From Desulfobacula sp. (GTDB lineage Bacteria; Desulfobacterota; Desulfobacteria; Desulfobacterales; Desulfobacteraceae), in NCBI GenBank assembly GCA_012031875.1, contig JAAUSZ010000007.1:1-48821 (forward strand): a stretch of DNA of 48,821 nucleotides, written 5' to 3'. Position 1 is the stretch's first letter; each line of letters opens with the position of its first letter. A program made the position numbers and the translations under genes. The notes beneath the pieces were generated by a model. The model saw only the letters and a program-made list of their open reading frames with translations. It was not told the DNA's origin and did no database searches. Shown here in pieces: positions 16,989 through 26,738 of this stretch.

Positions 16989-17513
16989 ATGAGAGAATTT
17001 AAAGGCAACGTATTGTTCCTGGACCGGTCGGATATTAACACGGATGAAATCATTCCGGCCCGGTACCTGACCGAAATTGAAAAAGCGGCATTAAAACCCC
17101 ATCTGCTGGAGGATTTGAAGCTTGACGGCTTTGATCCGAAAAAGGATATTGAACCGGTTTCCATGATTGTCACAAGGGCGAATTTCGGTTGCGGCTCTTC
17201 CCGGGAGCATGCCCCTTGGGCCCTGGAAATCAACGGCATCCATGCCGTGGTCGCCGTCAGTTTTGCCCGGATTTTCCGGCAGAACATGTTCAATTGCGGG
17301 ATGCCGGCCATTGAACTGCCCGAGGACGAGATCAATGCTATTTTTGATACCTTTTCCAAGGATCAGACCCGGATGACGGTCGATATTGAAAAATATGAAA
17401 TAATGCTTCAATCACAGCATCAGACCCGGACAACACATTTTCGGATATCGGATTTCGACCGGGCCCTGATTCAAACCGGGGGCTGGGTCGAGTACGCAGA
17501 CCGACATTATTAA
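16989..17513 (+). CDS. leuD: 3-isopropylmalate dehydratase small subunit (LeuD-type)
   Basis: Small swivel subunit of the LeuCD-type hydro-lyase, 174 residues. Landmarks: SDINTDEIIPARYLTEIEKA (the specificity loop follows ARYL), ANFGCGSSREHAPWAL (substrate-binding serine/arginine), and SFARIFRQNMFNCGMPAIEL. I prefer ATG 16989 (GAGGA upstream) to the in-frame TTG 16974, which overlaps leuC. It is the last gene of the XRE-cupin operon. The loop after ARYL differs from the textbook E. coli LeuD, so specificity is uncertain. Intact. Confidence 0.85.
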   Translation: MREFKGNVLFLDRSDINTDEIIPARYLTEIEKAALKPHLLEDLKLDGFDPKKDIEPVSMIVTRANFGCGSSREHAPWALEINGIHAVVAVSFARIFRQNMFNCGMPAIELPEDEINAIFDTFSKDQTRMTVDIEKYEIMLQSQHQTRTTHFRISDFDRALIQTGGWVEYADRHY

Positions 17514-17521
17514 ACAACGCC

Positions 17522-18351
17522 TCAGCTCCTGCCGCCGCTCCATTTCAGCCGGGTTTTCAGCACCTTGAAATAGGACTGGTCTTCAAAGGAAATCATCCGG
17601 ATATCATTCCGGCTTTTTTGATAAAGATCCGGTCCCCGGGGTCCATTTCAAAACCCTCCTGGCCGTCCAGGGTCAGAACCATGTTTTCAGGGCTGCCTTC
17701 CAGGCGGATTTCAATCCGGGCCGAATCCGGAATAATAAGGGGCCGGTTGGTCAGGGTAAAGGGGCAAATGGGCGTCAGGATAATGGAAGGAACCGAGGGG
17801 TGGACAACGGGTCCCCCGGCGGCCAGGGAATAGGCGGTGGAACCGGTGGGGGTGCCGACAATCAAGCCGTCGGCCCTGTAGGTAGTCAGATAGACGGCAT
17901 CAATATACACGGCGCAGGAGGCCAGCCTGGACAGGGCCGACTTGTTAATGACCGCATCGTTCAGCACATCCACATCAATGACCTGGTGGTTGTTCCGCAC
18001 CACCTTGATATCCAGGCGGGATCTTTTTCCGATCAGGTATTTTCCTTCCATAAGCAGTTCAAGGGCCTTGAAAAGATTTTCTTCAGTGGTTTCGGAAAGA
18101 AAGCCCACTTCACCGAATTTGACGCCCATGAGGGGAATGCTTCGGTGCTCGATGAATCGCGCAGCGCTTAAAAAGGTGCCGTCTCCGCCAAGAACAATGA
18201 GGCACAGTAGGTCTTCGGGGAGGTCGGAACTCCGGGAATGCCGGACATCAATGACTACACACTGATTTCCAAGCTTTTCTTCAAGTTCTTTGGCTTTACG
18301 TTCAGCCCGTTCGTCATTTTTAACCACCAGCCCGATTCTTTTTGTATCCAT
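17522..18351 (-). CDS. nadK: NAD kinase, frameshifted near C-terminus
   Basis: ATP (or polyphosphate)-dependent phosphorylation of NAD+ to NADP+. About 276 residues once repaired. Family motifs are [13 protein letters not shown] (GGDGT), [21 protein letters not shown] (the NE/D position) and [20 protein letters not shown], plus LTLDGQEG. The frame closes early after KKAGMISG because of the T run 17614-17619 (A6). One more A continues to [14 protein letters not shown] and [11 protein letters not shown], a typical NadK tail, ending at 17522. Probable sequencing error. The start at 18351 has AAAGGA just upstream. The end lies 8 bp from the leuD stop, convergently. It is probably co-transcribed with polA upstream. 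Confidence 0.9.
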
Positions 18352-18374
18352 TATTTCCTTTTTTTCGTTTTTTT

Positions 18375-18386
18375 ACCCCTAGGGGT
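18375..18386. promoter_or_regulatory. Second copy of the ACCCCTAGGGGT palindrome
   Basis: A perfect 12-bp palindrome in the 64-bp gap between the polA stop and the nadK start, about 24 bp upstream of nadK. As at 7645, the plus strand continues with T5. Both flanking genes are on the minus strand, so the T tract is on the wrong strand for a terminator of polA. A protein-binding site is more likely. Confidence 0.5.
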
Positions 18387-18415
18387 TTTTGCTGATCCGG
18401 AACCTCAGGGGGGGG

Positions 18416-21095
18416 CTAATGGGCCTCGGCCCAGTTTTTGGCCGCTTCCGATATTGACTTTTAACGGGACCCTCAGCGGGTGGACCTGCTCCATGACCTC
18501 TTTTGCAAGATCCGTCAACCTTCCTTTTTCCTCGACGGGGCATTCAAAAATGATTTCATCGTGAACCGATAAGAGCATTTTGGCAGCCATCTGATGTTTC
18601 TGGAGGGCCTCGTCCAGTTTGATCATGGCCAGCTTGATCAGGTCGGCGGCGCTGCCCTGGATGGGGGTATTGACGGCAGCCCGCTCGGCAAATCCCCGGA
18701 CATTGGCATTGGCGGAATTGATATCGTCCAGCCGCCGTTTCCGCCCGAAAAGGGTGGAGGTTTCACAGGTTTTCCGGGTATTTTCAATGGTGGCGTCAAT
18801 GAATTTCTTCACACCGGAATAGCGCTTGAAATAATTGTCGATATAGGCTGTGGCCATTTTCCGGCTGATATTCAGATCGTTGGCCAGCCTGAATCCGCTC
18901 ATTCCGTAAACAATCCCGAAATTGATGGCCTTGGCCTGGCTTCTCAGGTCATCGGTAATAAATTCCGGCAGGACCTGGAACACCTCCCGGGCCGTCCGGG
19001 TATGGATATCTTCCCCGTTTTTAAAGGCCTCCATGAGGATCTCATCTTCAGCGCAATGGGCCAGGATCCGGAGTTCAATCTGGGAATAATCCGCGGACAT
19101 CAGGATATGTCCTTCTTTGGGGATAAAGGCCTGCCGGATTTTTTGCCTTCCTCCTTGCGGATGGGAATGTTCTGGAGATTGGGGTTGGAACTGCTCAGCC
19201 TTCCCGTGGCCGCGATGGTCTGGTTAAAGGAGGTATGGATCCTTCCGGTGTCTTTGTGAACCAGTTCCTGCAAGGCATCGGCATAGGTGGATTTGAGTTT
19301 GTCCAGGGTCCTGTACCTCAGGAGTTTTGCCGGCAGTTCATGGGTGGGGGCCAGTTTGGTCAGGACCTCCACATCCGTGGAATAGCCGGTTTTCATCTTG
19401 GTTTTTTTGCCCGTGGCCAGCTTCAGCTTTTCAAAGAGGATGGCGCCCAGTTGCTGGGAGGAATTGATATTGAATTCTTCCCCGGCCAGGATATAGATTT
19501 CCTGTTCCAGTTGTTTCAGCTCCCGGTCAAAGGTTTCGGAAAGGTGTTTCAGGGCAGGGCCGTCCACCCGGATCCCCTCCATTTCCATCTTGGCCAGGAC
19601 CTGGATGAGGGGGATTTCAATGGTGTCCATCAGGTCCGACAGCCCGTTATCCTGAATGCTTTTTTTAAGGGCCTGATAGGCCATAAAGGTAAGGTCCGCA
19701 TCTTCACTGGCATAGTTCACCGCTTCCGGCACGGGGACATCCTGGAACCCGATCTGGTTTTTGCCCTTGCCGGTCACCTCTTCATAGGAAATGGTTTTAT
19801 GGCCGAAGAGGGTCATGGCGATATTGTCAAGGCTGTGTCCCCGGGTGGACGGATTTAAAAGATAGGATGCGATCATGGTGTCGAATGAGATCCCCCGGAG
19901 GGTGATGCCGAACCGGGAGAGGACGATATAATCGTATTTGATATTCTGCCCGACCTTTTTAATCTCCGGGTTTTCAAGGACGGGTTTGAAAATCCGGAGA
20001 ATATCTTCTTTGGCCGGTTGCTCCACCTCACCGGGGGAGGTGTGGCCCACGGGGATATAAAAGCCCTGGTTCTCCATATAGGAAAAGGAAATGCCGACGA
20101 GTCCGGCCCGGGTCGGTCCTTGGATGTGGTTTCCGTGTCCAGGGCGAAGATGCCTTTGTTCTCAAGGACATGGGCCAGTTTTTCAAGCTCCCTCAGGTTG
20201 GTGATGAGTTTGTAGATCTTTTCAGACGGGTCCGGCTTTTTGGCAAATTCGGCCATCAGGGTATTGAATTCAAGCTCCTGGAAGAGGGCAAAGGCCTCCT
20301 GGGTATTATAGGGAATGAGCCTGAAATCCTCCATGGTTTCGGTCACCGGGACAAACCGGTCAATGGTGGCCAGCTTGCGGCTTAAAAGGACAAGGTCCCG
20401 GCTTTGGGAAAGGTTTTCATGGAGTTTCCGTTTTGTTTTGAGGCTGTCCAGGTTGTCATAGAGGGTTTCGATGGACCCGAATTTTGCGATCAATTCCGTA
20501 GCGGTTTTAGGCCCCACGCCGGCCACACCGGGAATATTGTCCGAAGTATCACCGGCAAGGCCCAGGACATCAATGAACTGCTTCGGTTCTATTCCCATTT
20601 CCGCCTTGATCCGGCCCACATCCTGTACGGTGTCCTTCATGGGGTCCCACAGGGTGCACCGCTCCGTCACCAGTTGGATAAAATCCTTGTCCCCCGTCAC
20701 CATGACCACATCAAAGCCTTCTTCTTCGGCGAGCCTTGCATAGGTCCCGGCAAGGTCGTCGGCTTCATAGCCCGGTTTTCCATGATGGGAATATTCAGGG
20801 CCCGGATCAGGCGCTTGATATCCGGGATCTGGGCCGCCAGTTCTTCGGGCATGGGCGGCCGGTTGGCCTTGTATTGGTCATACATTTTATGCCTGAAGGT
20901 CGGGCCTTTGACATCAAAAAGGACCGCAGCATGGACCGGGGTGTTTTCCTTGAACAGTTTCAGCAGGATTCGTGCAAACCCGAAGGTGGCGTTGGTGGGC
21001 TTGCCCTTGGATGTGGAAAGGTTCCGGATGGCGTGAAAGGCCCGGTAAAGAAAGGCGCTGCCGTCAATGAGAAATATTTTTTGGGGGAGGGTCAT
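18416..21095 (-). CDS. polA: DNA polymerase I, four frameshifts
   Basis: Replication/repair polymerase, about 890 residues after repair, with all three domains. 5'-3' exonuclease: LIDGSAFLYRAFH, EADDLAGTYA, TGDKDFIQLV, and GVGPKTA helix-hairpin-helix. 3'-5' exonuclease: LDTETTSKD keeps the metal Asp/Glu, so proofreading is plausible. Polymerase: ADYSQIELR (motif A), AINFGIVYGMS (motif B), SVHDEIIFE (motif C), ending NWAEAH. Breaks: 20774 (C missing), 20114 (base missing), T run 19139-19144 (base missing), 18440 (extra base). Four independent lesions in an otherwise perfectly conserved gene argue for sequence error. Start chosen at the MTLPQKIF methionine (AAAAGG upstream); 21116 is the longer option. 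Confidence 0.92.
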
Positions 21096-21179
21096 GGGGT
21101 AACCTTTTATGAACATTGGATTTTTATGTCAAAGGCATATATACTATCTTTTTTATGAAAGGAGAAGTATATTTCTGAA

Positions 21180-21398
21180 ATGGGCCGGGACGCTGAAAAA
21201 AGGAAAGAGAGCCGAAGAAACAAGAAGTCGAAACGCTGCCATTGCTGCGGACAGGAATTCATGTTTTGCTGGAATTGCCGGTGCGGATTCTCCATCTGCC
21301 AGACCTGTATGTATGAGAACCAGTGGGGGATGACCTGCAACGGAATCACCTGGGAATGCCCGGACTGCGGCGGGCAGAACGGATACGGCAACCAATAG
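21180..21398 (+). CDS. Cys-rich small protein, probable zinc-binding, unknown
   Basis: A 72-residue protein I cannot assign. A basic N-terminal 18 residues precede 11 cysteines in 45 residues: CHCC, CWNCRC, CQTC, a single C and CPDC. The spacing suggests two interleaved zinc knuckles (treble-clef or RING-like). Aromatics and glycines between them (EFMFCWNCRCGFS) fit a folded metal site. There is no signal peptide. AGGAG is present but about 15 bp before the ATG, which is long. It diverges from polA and precedes purN by 76 bp. Possible roles are nucleic-acid or protein binding; that is inference only. Confidence 0.6.
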   Translation: MGRDAEKRKESRRNKKSKRCHCCGQEFMFCWNCRCGFSICQTCMYENQWGMTCNGITWECPDCGGQNGYGNQ

Positions 21399-21474
21399 GG
21401 GTCTTGCATTCCGCCGGGGGTGCATACAAAAATCAATAGGTCAGGCATCCATAAACCTGTGAAGGGAGGAGGAC

Positions 21475-22211
21475 GTGGAAAAAAAAATCAAGGTGGGAAC
21501 CCTGATATCGGGCGGGGGCACAAATCTTCAGGCCATTATTGATGCGGCCCATAGCGGCGGGATCAATGCCGATATTGTTTTCACCGGGTCGGACACCCCC
21601 GGCGTCAAGGGCTTGAGCGGGCCCAGAAGGCCGGGATCCATACCTTTGTGGTGGATTATGCAACCATCATCCAATCCTGTAAAAAAGGGATAGACGATAC
21701 GGATTTGCCGGAAGATTTCGATTTTGAGGAGATCAAAGCAAAGCAAAGGCTTTTTAAAACCGGAATCCCTGAAAACCGGGTGAGGTTTTTTCTGAAGAGC
21801 CGGGCCATGGCCGAGAAAGCGCTTCTGGACCATATCCGTGAATTTGATATGGATCTTCTGGTTCTTGCCGGATTCATGAGGGTCCTGACCCCCTATTTCA
21901 TTGACCGGATCAATGGCGGGCCGGGACGGCACCGGATCATGAATATTCATCCGGCCCTTCTTCCTTCCTTTCCGGGCACGGACGGGTATGGCGACACCTT
22001 TCGCTATGGTTGTAAAATCGGCGGCTGTACCGTCCATTTTGTCGATTACGGCGAAGATACCGGTCCCATCATCGGACAGAAGGCCTTTGAGATTGAGGAT
22101 ACGGATACCCTTGAGGATGTCAAGCGAAAAGGGCTTGCAAAGGAGTGGGAACTCTATCCCCAATGTATTCAGAAATTTGCCGATTCTGTAAGACCAGGCA
22201 AACCCCGCTGA
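21475..22211 (+). CDS. purN: Phosphoribosylglycinamide formyltransferase, long form, frameshifted
   Basis: De novo purine synthesis: formyl transfer from 10-formyl-THF to GAR. Landmarks: LISGGGTNLQAIIDAA (phosphate loop), LLVLAGFMRVLTPYF, the catalytic NIHPALLPSFPG (Asn/His), and HFVDYGEDTGPII (Asp). The frame breaks at G 21615. A second G gives KGLERAQKAGIHTFV, the usual purN sequence. About 245 residues, longer than the usual 190-215, because of about 35 extra residues (GIDDTDLPEDFDFEEIKA and following) before LLVLAGF. GTG start with GGGAGGAGG upstream. It ends 13 bp from the convergent TraB gene. Not linked to other pur genes. Confidence 0.9.
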
Positions 22212-22224
22212 AAAAGGGGTTGGA

Positions 22225-23409
22225 TCAGTTGAAGAGCTTGAGCATGAGAGGCAGGGCCGTGAAGGTGCCGACGGATGACCCGAGGTTGGTGAAAACAACC
22301 ACCAGCAGAATCCTGGTGACATTGTTGCGCCAGAACCCTTTGATGGAACCGATATCCTTGGGAATGGCCTCCAGATCCCTGACCTTGGGTTTTCTTGCAA
22401 AGGCTTCCACAAGGCCCGAGACCCATCCGGCAGCGATCATGGGATTTAAGGAGGTGATGGGCGCGGCAATCACCGCCGACAGGATGGTCAGGGGATGGGC
22501 CATGGCAAAAATGGCGCCGATGCCTGCGAAAAGCCCATTGGCCGCAATCCATATCCATATCATATCTGCGCCGGCCGCCTTCCCTTTCATTGAAAAACCC
22601 AGGGCAAAGAGAAATAAAATGGCAGCGGGAATAAGCCACTTTAAAATTTGACCGGCCTTGCCTGCCGGCGGAATCCGGTTGAGTTCGGCAAGATCGATTC
22701 CGTCAGGGGAAAACAGGTATTTTTTAATCCCGGGAGCATGGGCCGCGCCCACCACCGCGACTATTTTTTCACCCGGGGCCGTCCGGATTTTTTCCGCAAG
22801 GAACTGGTCCCTTTCATCAATCAGGGTTTTTTCAATAATCGGATGGGTCTTTTTCACATCCGCCAAAAGGGTTTGGAGAATATCTTCCTGTTTCATTTTT
22901 TCGATGTCTTCTTCCTTGATGTCTTCGGCCGCGCCAAAGGAGAACACCAGGGAGGAGATGAATTTGATCTTTTCCCAGAACCCCATGCCCCGCCAGACCC
23001 TGGAAAGGGTGACCTGGATCTCCCGGTCCGCCGGGATGAGGCCGGCATGGATGGTTTCAGCCGCCTGGATGGCATTGATCATTTCCTGTCCGGGTTTGAT
23101 ATCGAATTTATCGGCCATCTTTTTCTGGAAAGAGGCCAGGAGAAGGTTCATAAACAGCATCAAGGCTTTTTTTTCTTTGATGACCTTGACGATGTCCATA
23201 TTGCGCCACCGGTCCGCATCTTTTATCGATGAAAGCCGGGTCTCGCACAATTCTACGCAGACCGTGTCCGGATGCTGTTCATGGATCGTATCTGCCACAA
23301 GCTTTGCGCTCTGACGGGACACATGGGCGGTGCCGATGAGAACAATCTGTTTCCCGTTACAGGTCAGAATGTCCACCATCTTATCTTTTTCCTGCATTGA
23401 ATTTTCCAT
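22225..23409 (-). CDS. TraB/PrgY family membrane protein
   Basis: A 394-residue member of the TraB/PrgY (COG1916, TIKI-like) family. In enterococci PrgY limits pheromone activity; in other bacteria the function is unknown, with an EreA/TIKI-like protease fold suspected. Conserved catalytic-type motifs are LIGTAHVSRQSA near the N-terminus, VCVELCETR and VVGAAHAPGI. The N-terminal 250 residues are soluble. The C-terminal 130 hold about four hydrophobic helices (for example ILKWLIPAAILFLFALGF), then a short cytoplasmic region and a final helix. Start 23409, or the second ATG four codons in. It diverges from the small protein at 23538. Intact. Confidence 0.85.
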   Translation of the reverse strand: MENSMQEKDKMVDILTCNGKQIVLIGTAHVSRQSAKLVADTIHEQHPDTVCVELCETRLSSIKDADRWRNMDIVKVIKEKKALMLFMNLLLASFQKKMADKFDIKPGQEMINAIQAAETIHAGLIPADREIQVTLSRVWRGMGFWEKIKFISSLVFSFGAAEDIKEEDIEKMKQEDILQTLLADVKKTHPIIEKTLIDERDQFLAEKIRTAPGEKIVAVVGAAHAPGIKKYLFSPDGIDLAELNRIPPAGKAGQILKWLIPAAILFLFALGFSMKGKAAGADMIWIWIAANGLFAGIGAIFAMAHPLTILSAVIAAPITSLNPMIAAGWVSGLVEAFARKPKVRDLEAIPKDIGSIKGFWRNNVTRILLVVVFTNLGSSVGTFTALPLMLKLFN

Positions 23410-23537
23410 GAATTTTTTGGGCCTTTATGTTTAAATCGGTTAACGCAAACCGACATTATAACCATTTTATTTTTCAAGGCAATACAAAAACATTTCAAAT
23501 TCTTGACCTTGGCCGGCAGTTCTGGTATTCAGGCAAT

Positions 23538-23720
23538 ATGAAATCAATTGATGAACAGATATTAAGGGCGGCCAAGGAAATTGCCGTGAAATTCATTGAA
23601 ATGGGAAGACTGTCGCCTTCCAATTTTAATGAATCCTTTAAAGATATCTATGCCGCAGTGGATGAAACCGTTAAAAAAACCGTGAATCAAGATCCCCCTT
23701 CAAATGATGTCCAAGGCTGA
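23538..23720 (+). CDS. Small conserved-looking cytoplasmic protein, unknown
   Basis: A 60-residue protein beginning MKSIDEQILRAAKEIAVKFIE. It is predicted all-helical and acidic at the end (VNQDPPSNDVQG). I do not recognise the family. ATG 23538 fits better than the longer frame from 23427, whose extra 37 residues look like untranslated leader. A TTGACC (23503) sits upstream, but its matching -10 falls almost on the ATG, so the promoter is uncertain. The next gene starts inside its last codons (ATG 23704), suggesting translational coupling with the nucleoside-recognition protein and recN. Confidence 0.6.
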   Translation: MKSIDEQILRAAKEIAVKFIEMGRLSPSNFNESFKDIYAAVDETVKKTVNQDPPSNDVQG

Positions 23721-24687
23721 AGATTTTCCGTAAAATTCAAATCCGGGGTAGGCCAGGGTCTGATCAAGGATGGAAGGGGTTTGTCTGGCTTCTGAAAATC
23801 CTGATTCCCATTTCCTTTGCCACAGCCCTTCTGGTCCATTACGGGGTCATCTACAAGCTTGATTTTCTTTTGACGCCGGTCATGACCTGGCTCAGCCTTC
23901 CGGCATCCGCGGCCCTGGTGCTGATCATCGGCCTTTTCACGGGAATCTACGGAACCGTGGCAGCCCTTTCCGTCATGCCTTTTTCCGTCGACCAGATGAC
24001 CCTCATGGCCATTTTCACCCTCATCTCCCATAATATTATCCAGGAAAGCCTTGTCCAGGGCAATTCCGGCATGAATGCGGTCTTTGCCGCTGTTTACAGA
24101 ATTTTTACGGCTTTTTTGGTCACCTTTATCTGTTCACGGCTGATGGGGGTTGCCCTGGCCCCGGGGGATGCGGGATCAGTGGGCCATCTGGCCCGGGAAG
24201 CCAAATCTTTCACGGCAATGTTTCAATCCTGGGGATGGGGCACCCTAAAGCTGGCCGTCCAGATCTTTTGCATCATCATGCCCCTCATGGTGACCATGGA
24301 GCTGGCCAAGCGTTTTCATATCATCACCTTTATTACCCGGATCACCTCACCGCTGTTGTCCGTCATGGGTTTGAGCCGGTCCACGGGGATGCTCTGGCTG
24401 ACAGCCACGATTTTCGGTCTGGCTTATGGGGCCGCGGTGATGGTGGAAGAGACAAAATCCAATGAATATAAGAAGGAAGATTTGACACGCCTTCATCTGT
24501 CCATCGGGATCAACCATTCCATGGTCGAAGATCCGGCCCTGTTCCTTCCCCTCGGGCTTCCGATATTCTGGCTGTGGATTCCAAGGCTTGTGGCCGCTGT
24601 TCTGGTCACCTGGCTGTATTCGGTTTATTCATCCGCAAGGAGGATCCATGCTGAACGAGCTGTCCATAAAAACTTTGCGATCATTGA
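23704..24687 (+). CDS. Nucleoside-recognition (GATE) domain membrane protein, frameshifted
   Basis: Integral membrane protein of about 325 residues with paired Gate domains as in SpmA/SpmB and nucleoside transporters. A substrate is not proven. Two missing bases near the N-terminus, at the T run 23724-23727 and GG 23768-23769, hide the start. Repaired, the text reads MMSKAEDF, then KGWKGFVWLLKILIPISF. Hydrophobic helices follow (ALVLIIGLFTGIYGT; QIFCIIMPLMVTMELA) with the conserved GLAYGAAVMVEE and GINHSMVEDPALFLPLGLP segments. The C-terminus overlaps recN. A lost A at 24668-24672 makes it read on into recN; with the A restored it stops at 24687. Confidence 0.75.
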
Positions 24688-26353
24688 TGATTTAAAAATT
24701 TCCTTTCCCCAGGGATTTTCCGTTTTAACCGGGGAAACCGGGGCGGGAAAATCCATCATCATGGAGGCTGTTAACCTCCTTTTGGGCTCCAGGGCATCCT
24801 CGGACCTGGTCCGTTCGGGCTGTGAGGCGGCAGAGCTGGAGGCTTTTTTTGATATTGACGCGCGCTCAAAAACCGCAAGGCTTCTGGAAGAACAGGGCAT
24901 GGATGCCTCCGACGGCCTGATCCTGCGAAGGGTGATCTCGGGTTCGGGGAAAAGCCGGGTCTTTATCAATTCCCGGCAGTCCACCCGGGATTTCTTAAAA
25001 GAACTGACCCGGGATCTGGCCGGGATTTCAAGCCAGCATGCCCACCAGGGGCTTTTGCAGGAAGAGAATCACCTGGAAATCCTGGATGAATTTGCAGGGA
25101 CAACAGGGTTGAAAAATGAGATCCGGTCCTTATACCATCTCATCCTCCCCTTGCAAAAAAGGATCAGGGAATTGAACATGGCCCTGGACCAAAAAAGGAA
25201 GGAACAGGATCTGGTTTCCTTTCAGATTGACGAGATACGGGATGCCGCGGTTCTCCCCCAGGAAGATGAGGATCTCGAGAAAAAACGCCGCGGCCTTTTA
25301 AACGCAACCAAAACCTTTGAGACCGTCAACCGTTCCATCCATGAGATCCATGACAGGGAAGGCTCGGTCATTGAAAAGCTGGCCTTTATCAAAAATGAGG
25401 TGGAAAAGGCCGGGGCAACTGATGAAACCTTGAAAATCTTGGCCCAGAGGCTTTCAGGAACCCTGTACGACCTGGAGGATATGACCCGGGAACTGAGGCA
25501 GGTTTCTTCCGCCATTGATCTTGATCCGGCATCCCTGGAGATCACGGACCAGAGGCGGGACCTGATTTCCAGGTTGAAAAGAAAATACGGGGGAAGCCTT
25601 GAGTCCCTGTTTCAGACCTATGAAGACATGCAGCAGCAACTGGTCGTGACCGTGGACATGGAAAAAGAAATTGAAGCCCGTGAAAATGAGGTCACCACCC
25701 TTATCCGGGATATCGGTACAAAGGCGAAAGAATTGTCCGGGCTTAGAAAGACGGCGGGGGAAAAGCTTTCCCGGCTGGCCGGAAATGAACTGGATTCTCT
25801 TGAAATGGGAAGGGCAAAATTTGAGGTTTCTTTTTTCACCCTGAGTTCAAAGGGCGAAGAAGACATTGCAACGGCCGGAGGAGAAAAAATCGGGCCGGAT
25901 GGAATGGACCGGGTTGCCTTTCTTTTAAGCCCCAATCCCGGCGAGCCCTTGAAACCCCTTGCCAAGATTGCTTCCGGCGGAGAGCTGTCGCGCATTGTGC
26001 TGGCCTTAAAGGCGGTTCTTTCTAAGACGAAATCCCTGGAAACCCTGATTTTTGACGAGGTGGACGCGGGCATCGGCGGTGCAACCTCTGAGAAACTGGG
26101 GCTGAAACTGAAACAATTGTCCGGGAGCCACCAGGTCATCTGTATTACCCATCTGGCCCAGATCGCAAAATATGCAGCCCACCAGTTCCGGATTTACAAA
26201 GAAGTCGTTGACGGGCGGACCTTTACCGTCATTGTCCCGTTGGAAAGGCAAAGCGACAGGATCGAAGAGATCGCCCGCATGATCGGCGGGTCAACCATCA
26301 CACCCGCCACCCTCTCCCATGCAAAAGAGCTTCTGGAACAGGCATCGGCTTGA
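24648..26353 (+). CDS. recN: DNA repair protein RecN, frameshifted at codon 7-8
   Basis: SMC-like ATPase for double-strand-break repair, about 568 residues. N-terminal Walker A LTGETGAGKSIIMEA, then GISSQHAHQGLLQEENHLEILDEF (RecN-specific), a long central coiled coil (about 150-370), and the C-terminal ABC half KIASGGELSRIVLALKA (signature), TLIFDEVDAGIGG (Walker B) and ICITHLAQIAKYA. The start ATG 24648 has a strong AAGGAGG 5 bp upstream. The A run 24668-24672 is one base short; six A give MLNELSIKNFAIIDD. Without this repair the gene appears fused to the upstream membrane protein. It overlaps that gene's last 40 bp. Confidence 0.92.
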
Positions 26354-26377
26354 CAAAACCCGGCTTGTTGTTAGAAT
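26350..26377 (+). promoter_or_regulatory. Sigma-70 promoter for fmdB-like gene
   Basis: A perfect TTGACA (26350-26355), 16-bp spacer and TAGAAT (26372-26377, five of six). The -35 overlaps the recN stop codon. Predicted transcription starts about 30 bp before the FmdB-like ATG. Confidence 0.6.
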
Positions 26378-26413
26378 ATCATCCATATTAAAACAAGGCC
26401 AAAAGGAGTGGTT

Positions 26414-26662
26414 ATGCCGATATATGAATTTAAATGTTTGAAATGTGAAGAATTTTTTGAGGTCATTGTCATGGGCTCAAGCGAAGCGGGCATGAAGGGA
26501 TGCCCCAAATGCGGATCTGAGGAATTTGAGCGGGTTGTTTCCAAAACCAATTTCACCATGGGCGGTTCATCCTCCGGTCCAAAAGCCGGGGTCCAGACCC
26601 AGGAAAGGAGCTGTTCCGGAGGCTCCTGTAAAACCTATACCGTTCCGGGCGAAACAAGATAA
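26414..26662 (+). CDS. FmdB-type zinc-ribbon protein
   Basis: An 82-residue protein of the FmdB/CxxC regulatory family (zinc ribbon 8). It starts MPIYEFKCLKCEEFFEV and has the second knuckle GCPKCGSEEFERV, together a four-cysteine zinc site, then a flexible Gly/Ser tail with two more Cys (RSCSGGSCKTY). Named after a methylotroph amidase regulator, but the general function is unclear. I chose ATG 26414 (GGAG 6 bp upstream) over the GTG two codons earlier. It has its own promoter after recN. Confidence 0.85.
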   Translation: MPIYEFKCLKCEEFFEVIVMGSSEAGMKGCPKCGSEEFERVVSKTNFTMGGSSSGPKAGVQTQERSCSGGSCKTYTVPGETR

Positions 26663-26738
26663 TTCCGGCCCATTCTGTGTTTTATCGTTTGATTTCAGAT
26701 TCCATGCAGATTCATCTTGAGACTCAAAGGAGGCATAT

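Noticed and set aside
18416-21095. Programmed frameshifting or split genes in polA
   Set aside because: Four breaks at unrelated sites, each fixed by one base, with no slippery sequence plus structure and no separate start signals. Sequence error is simpler.
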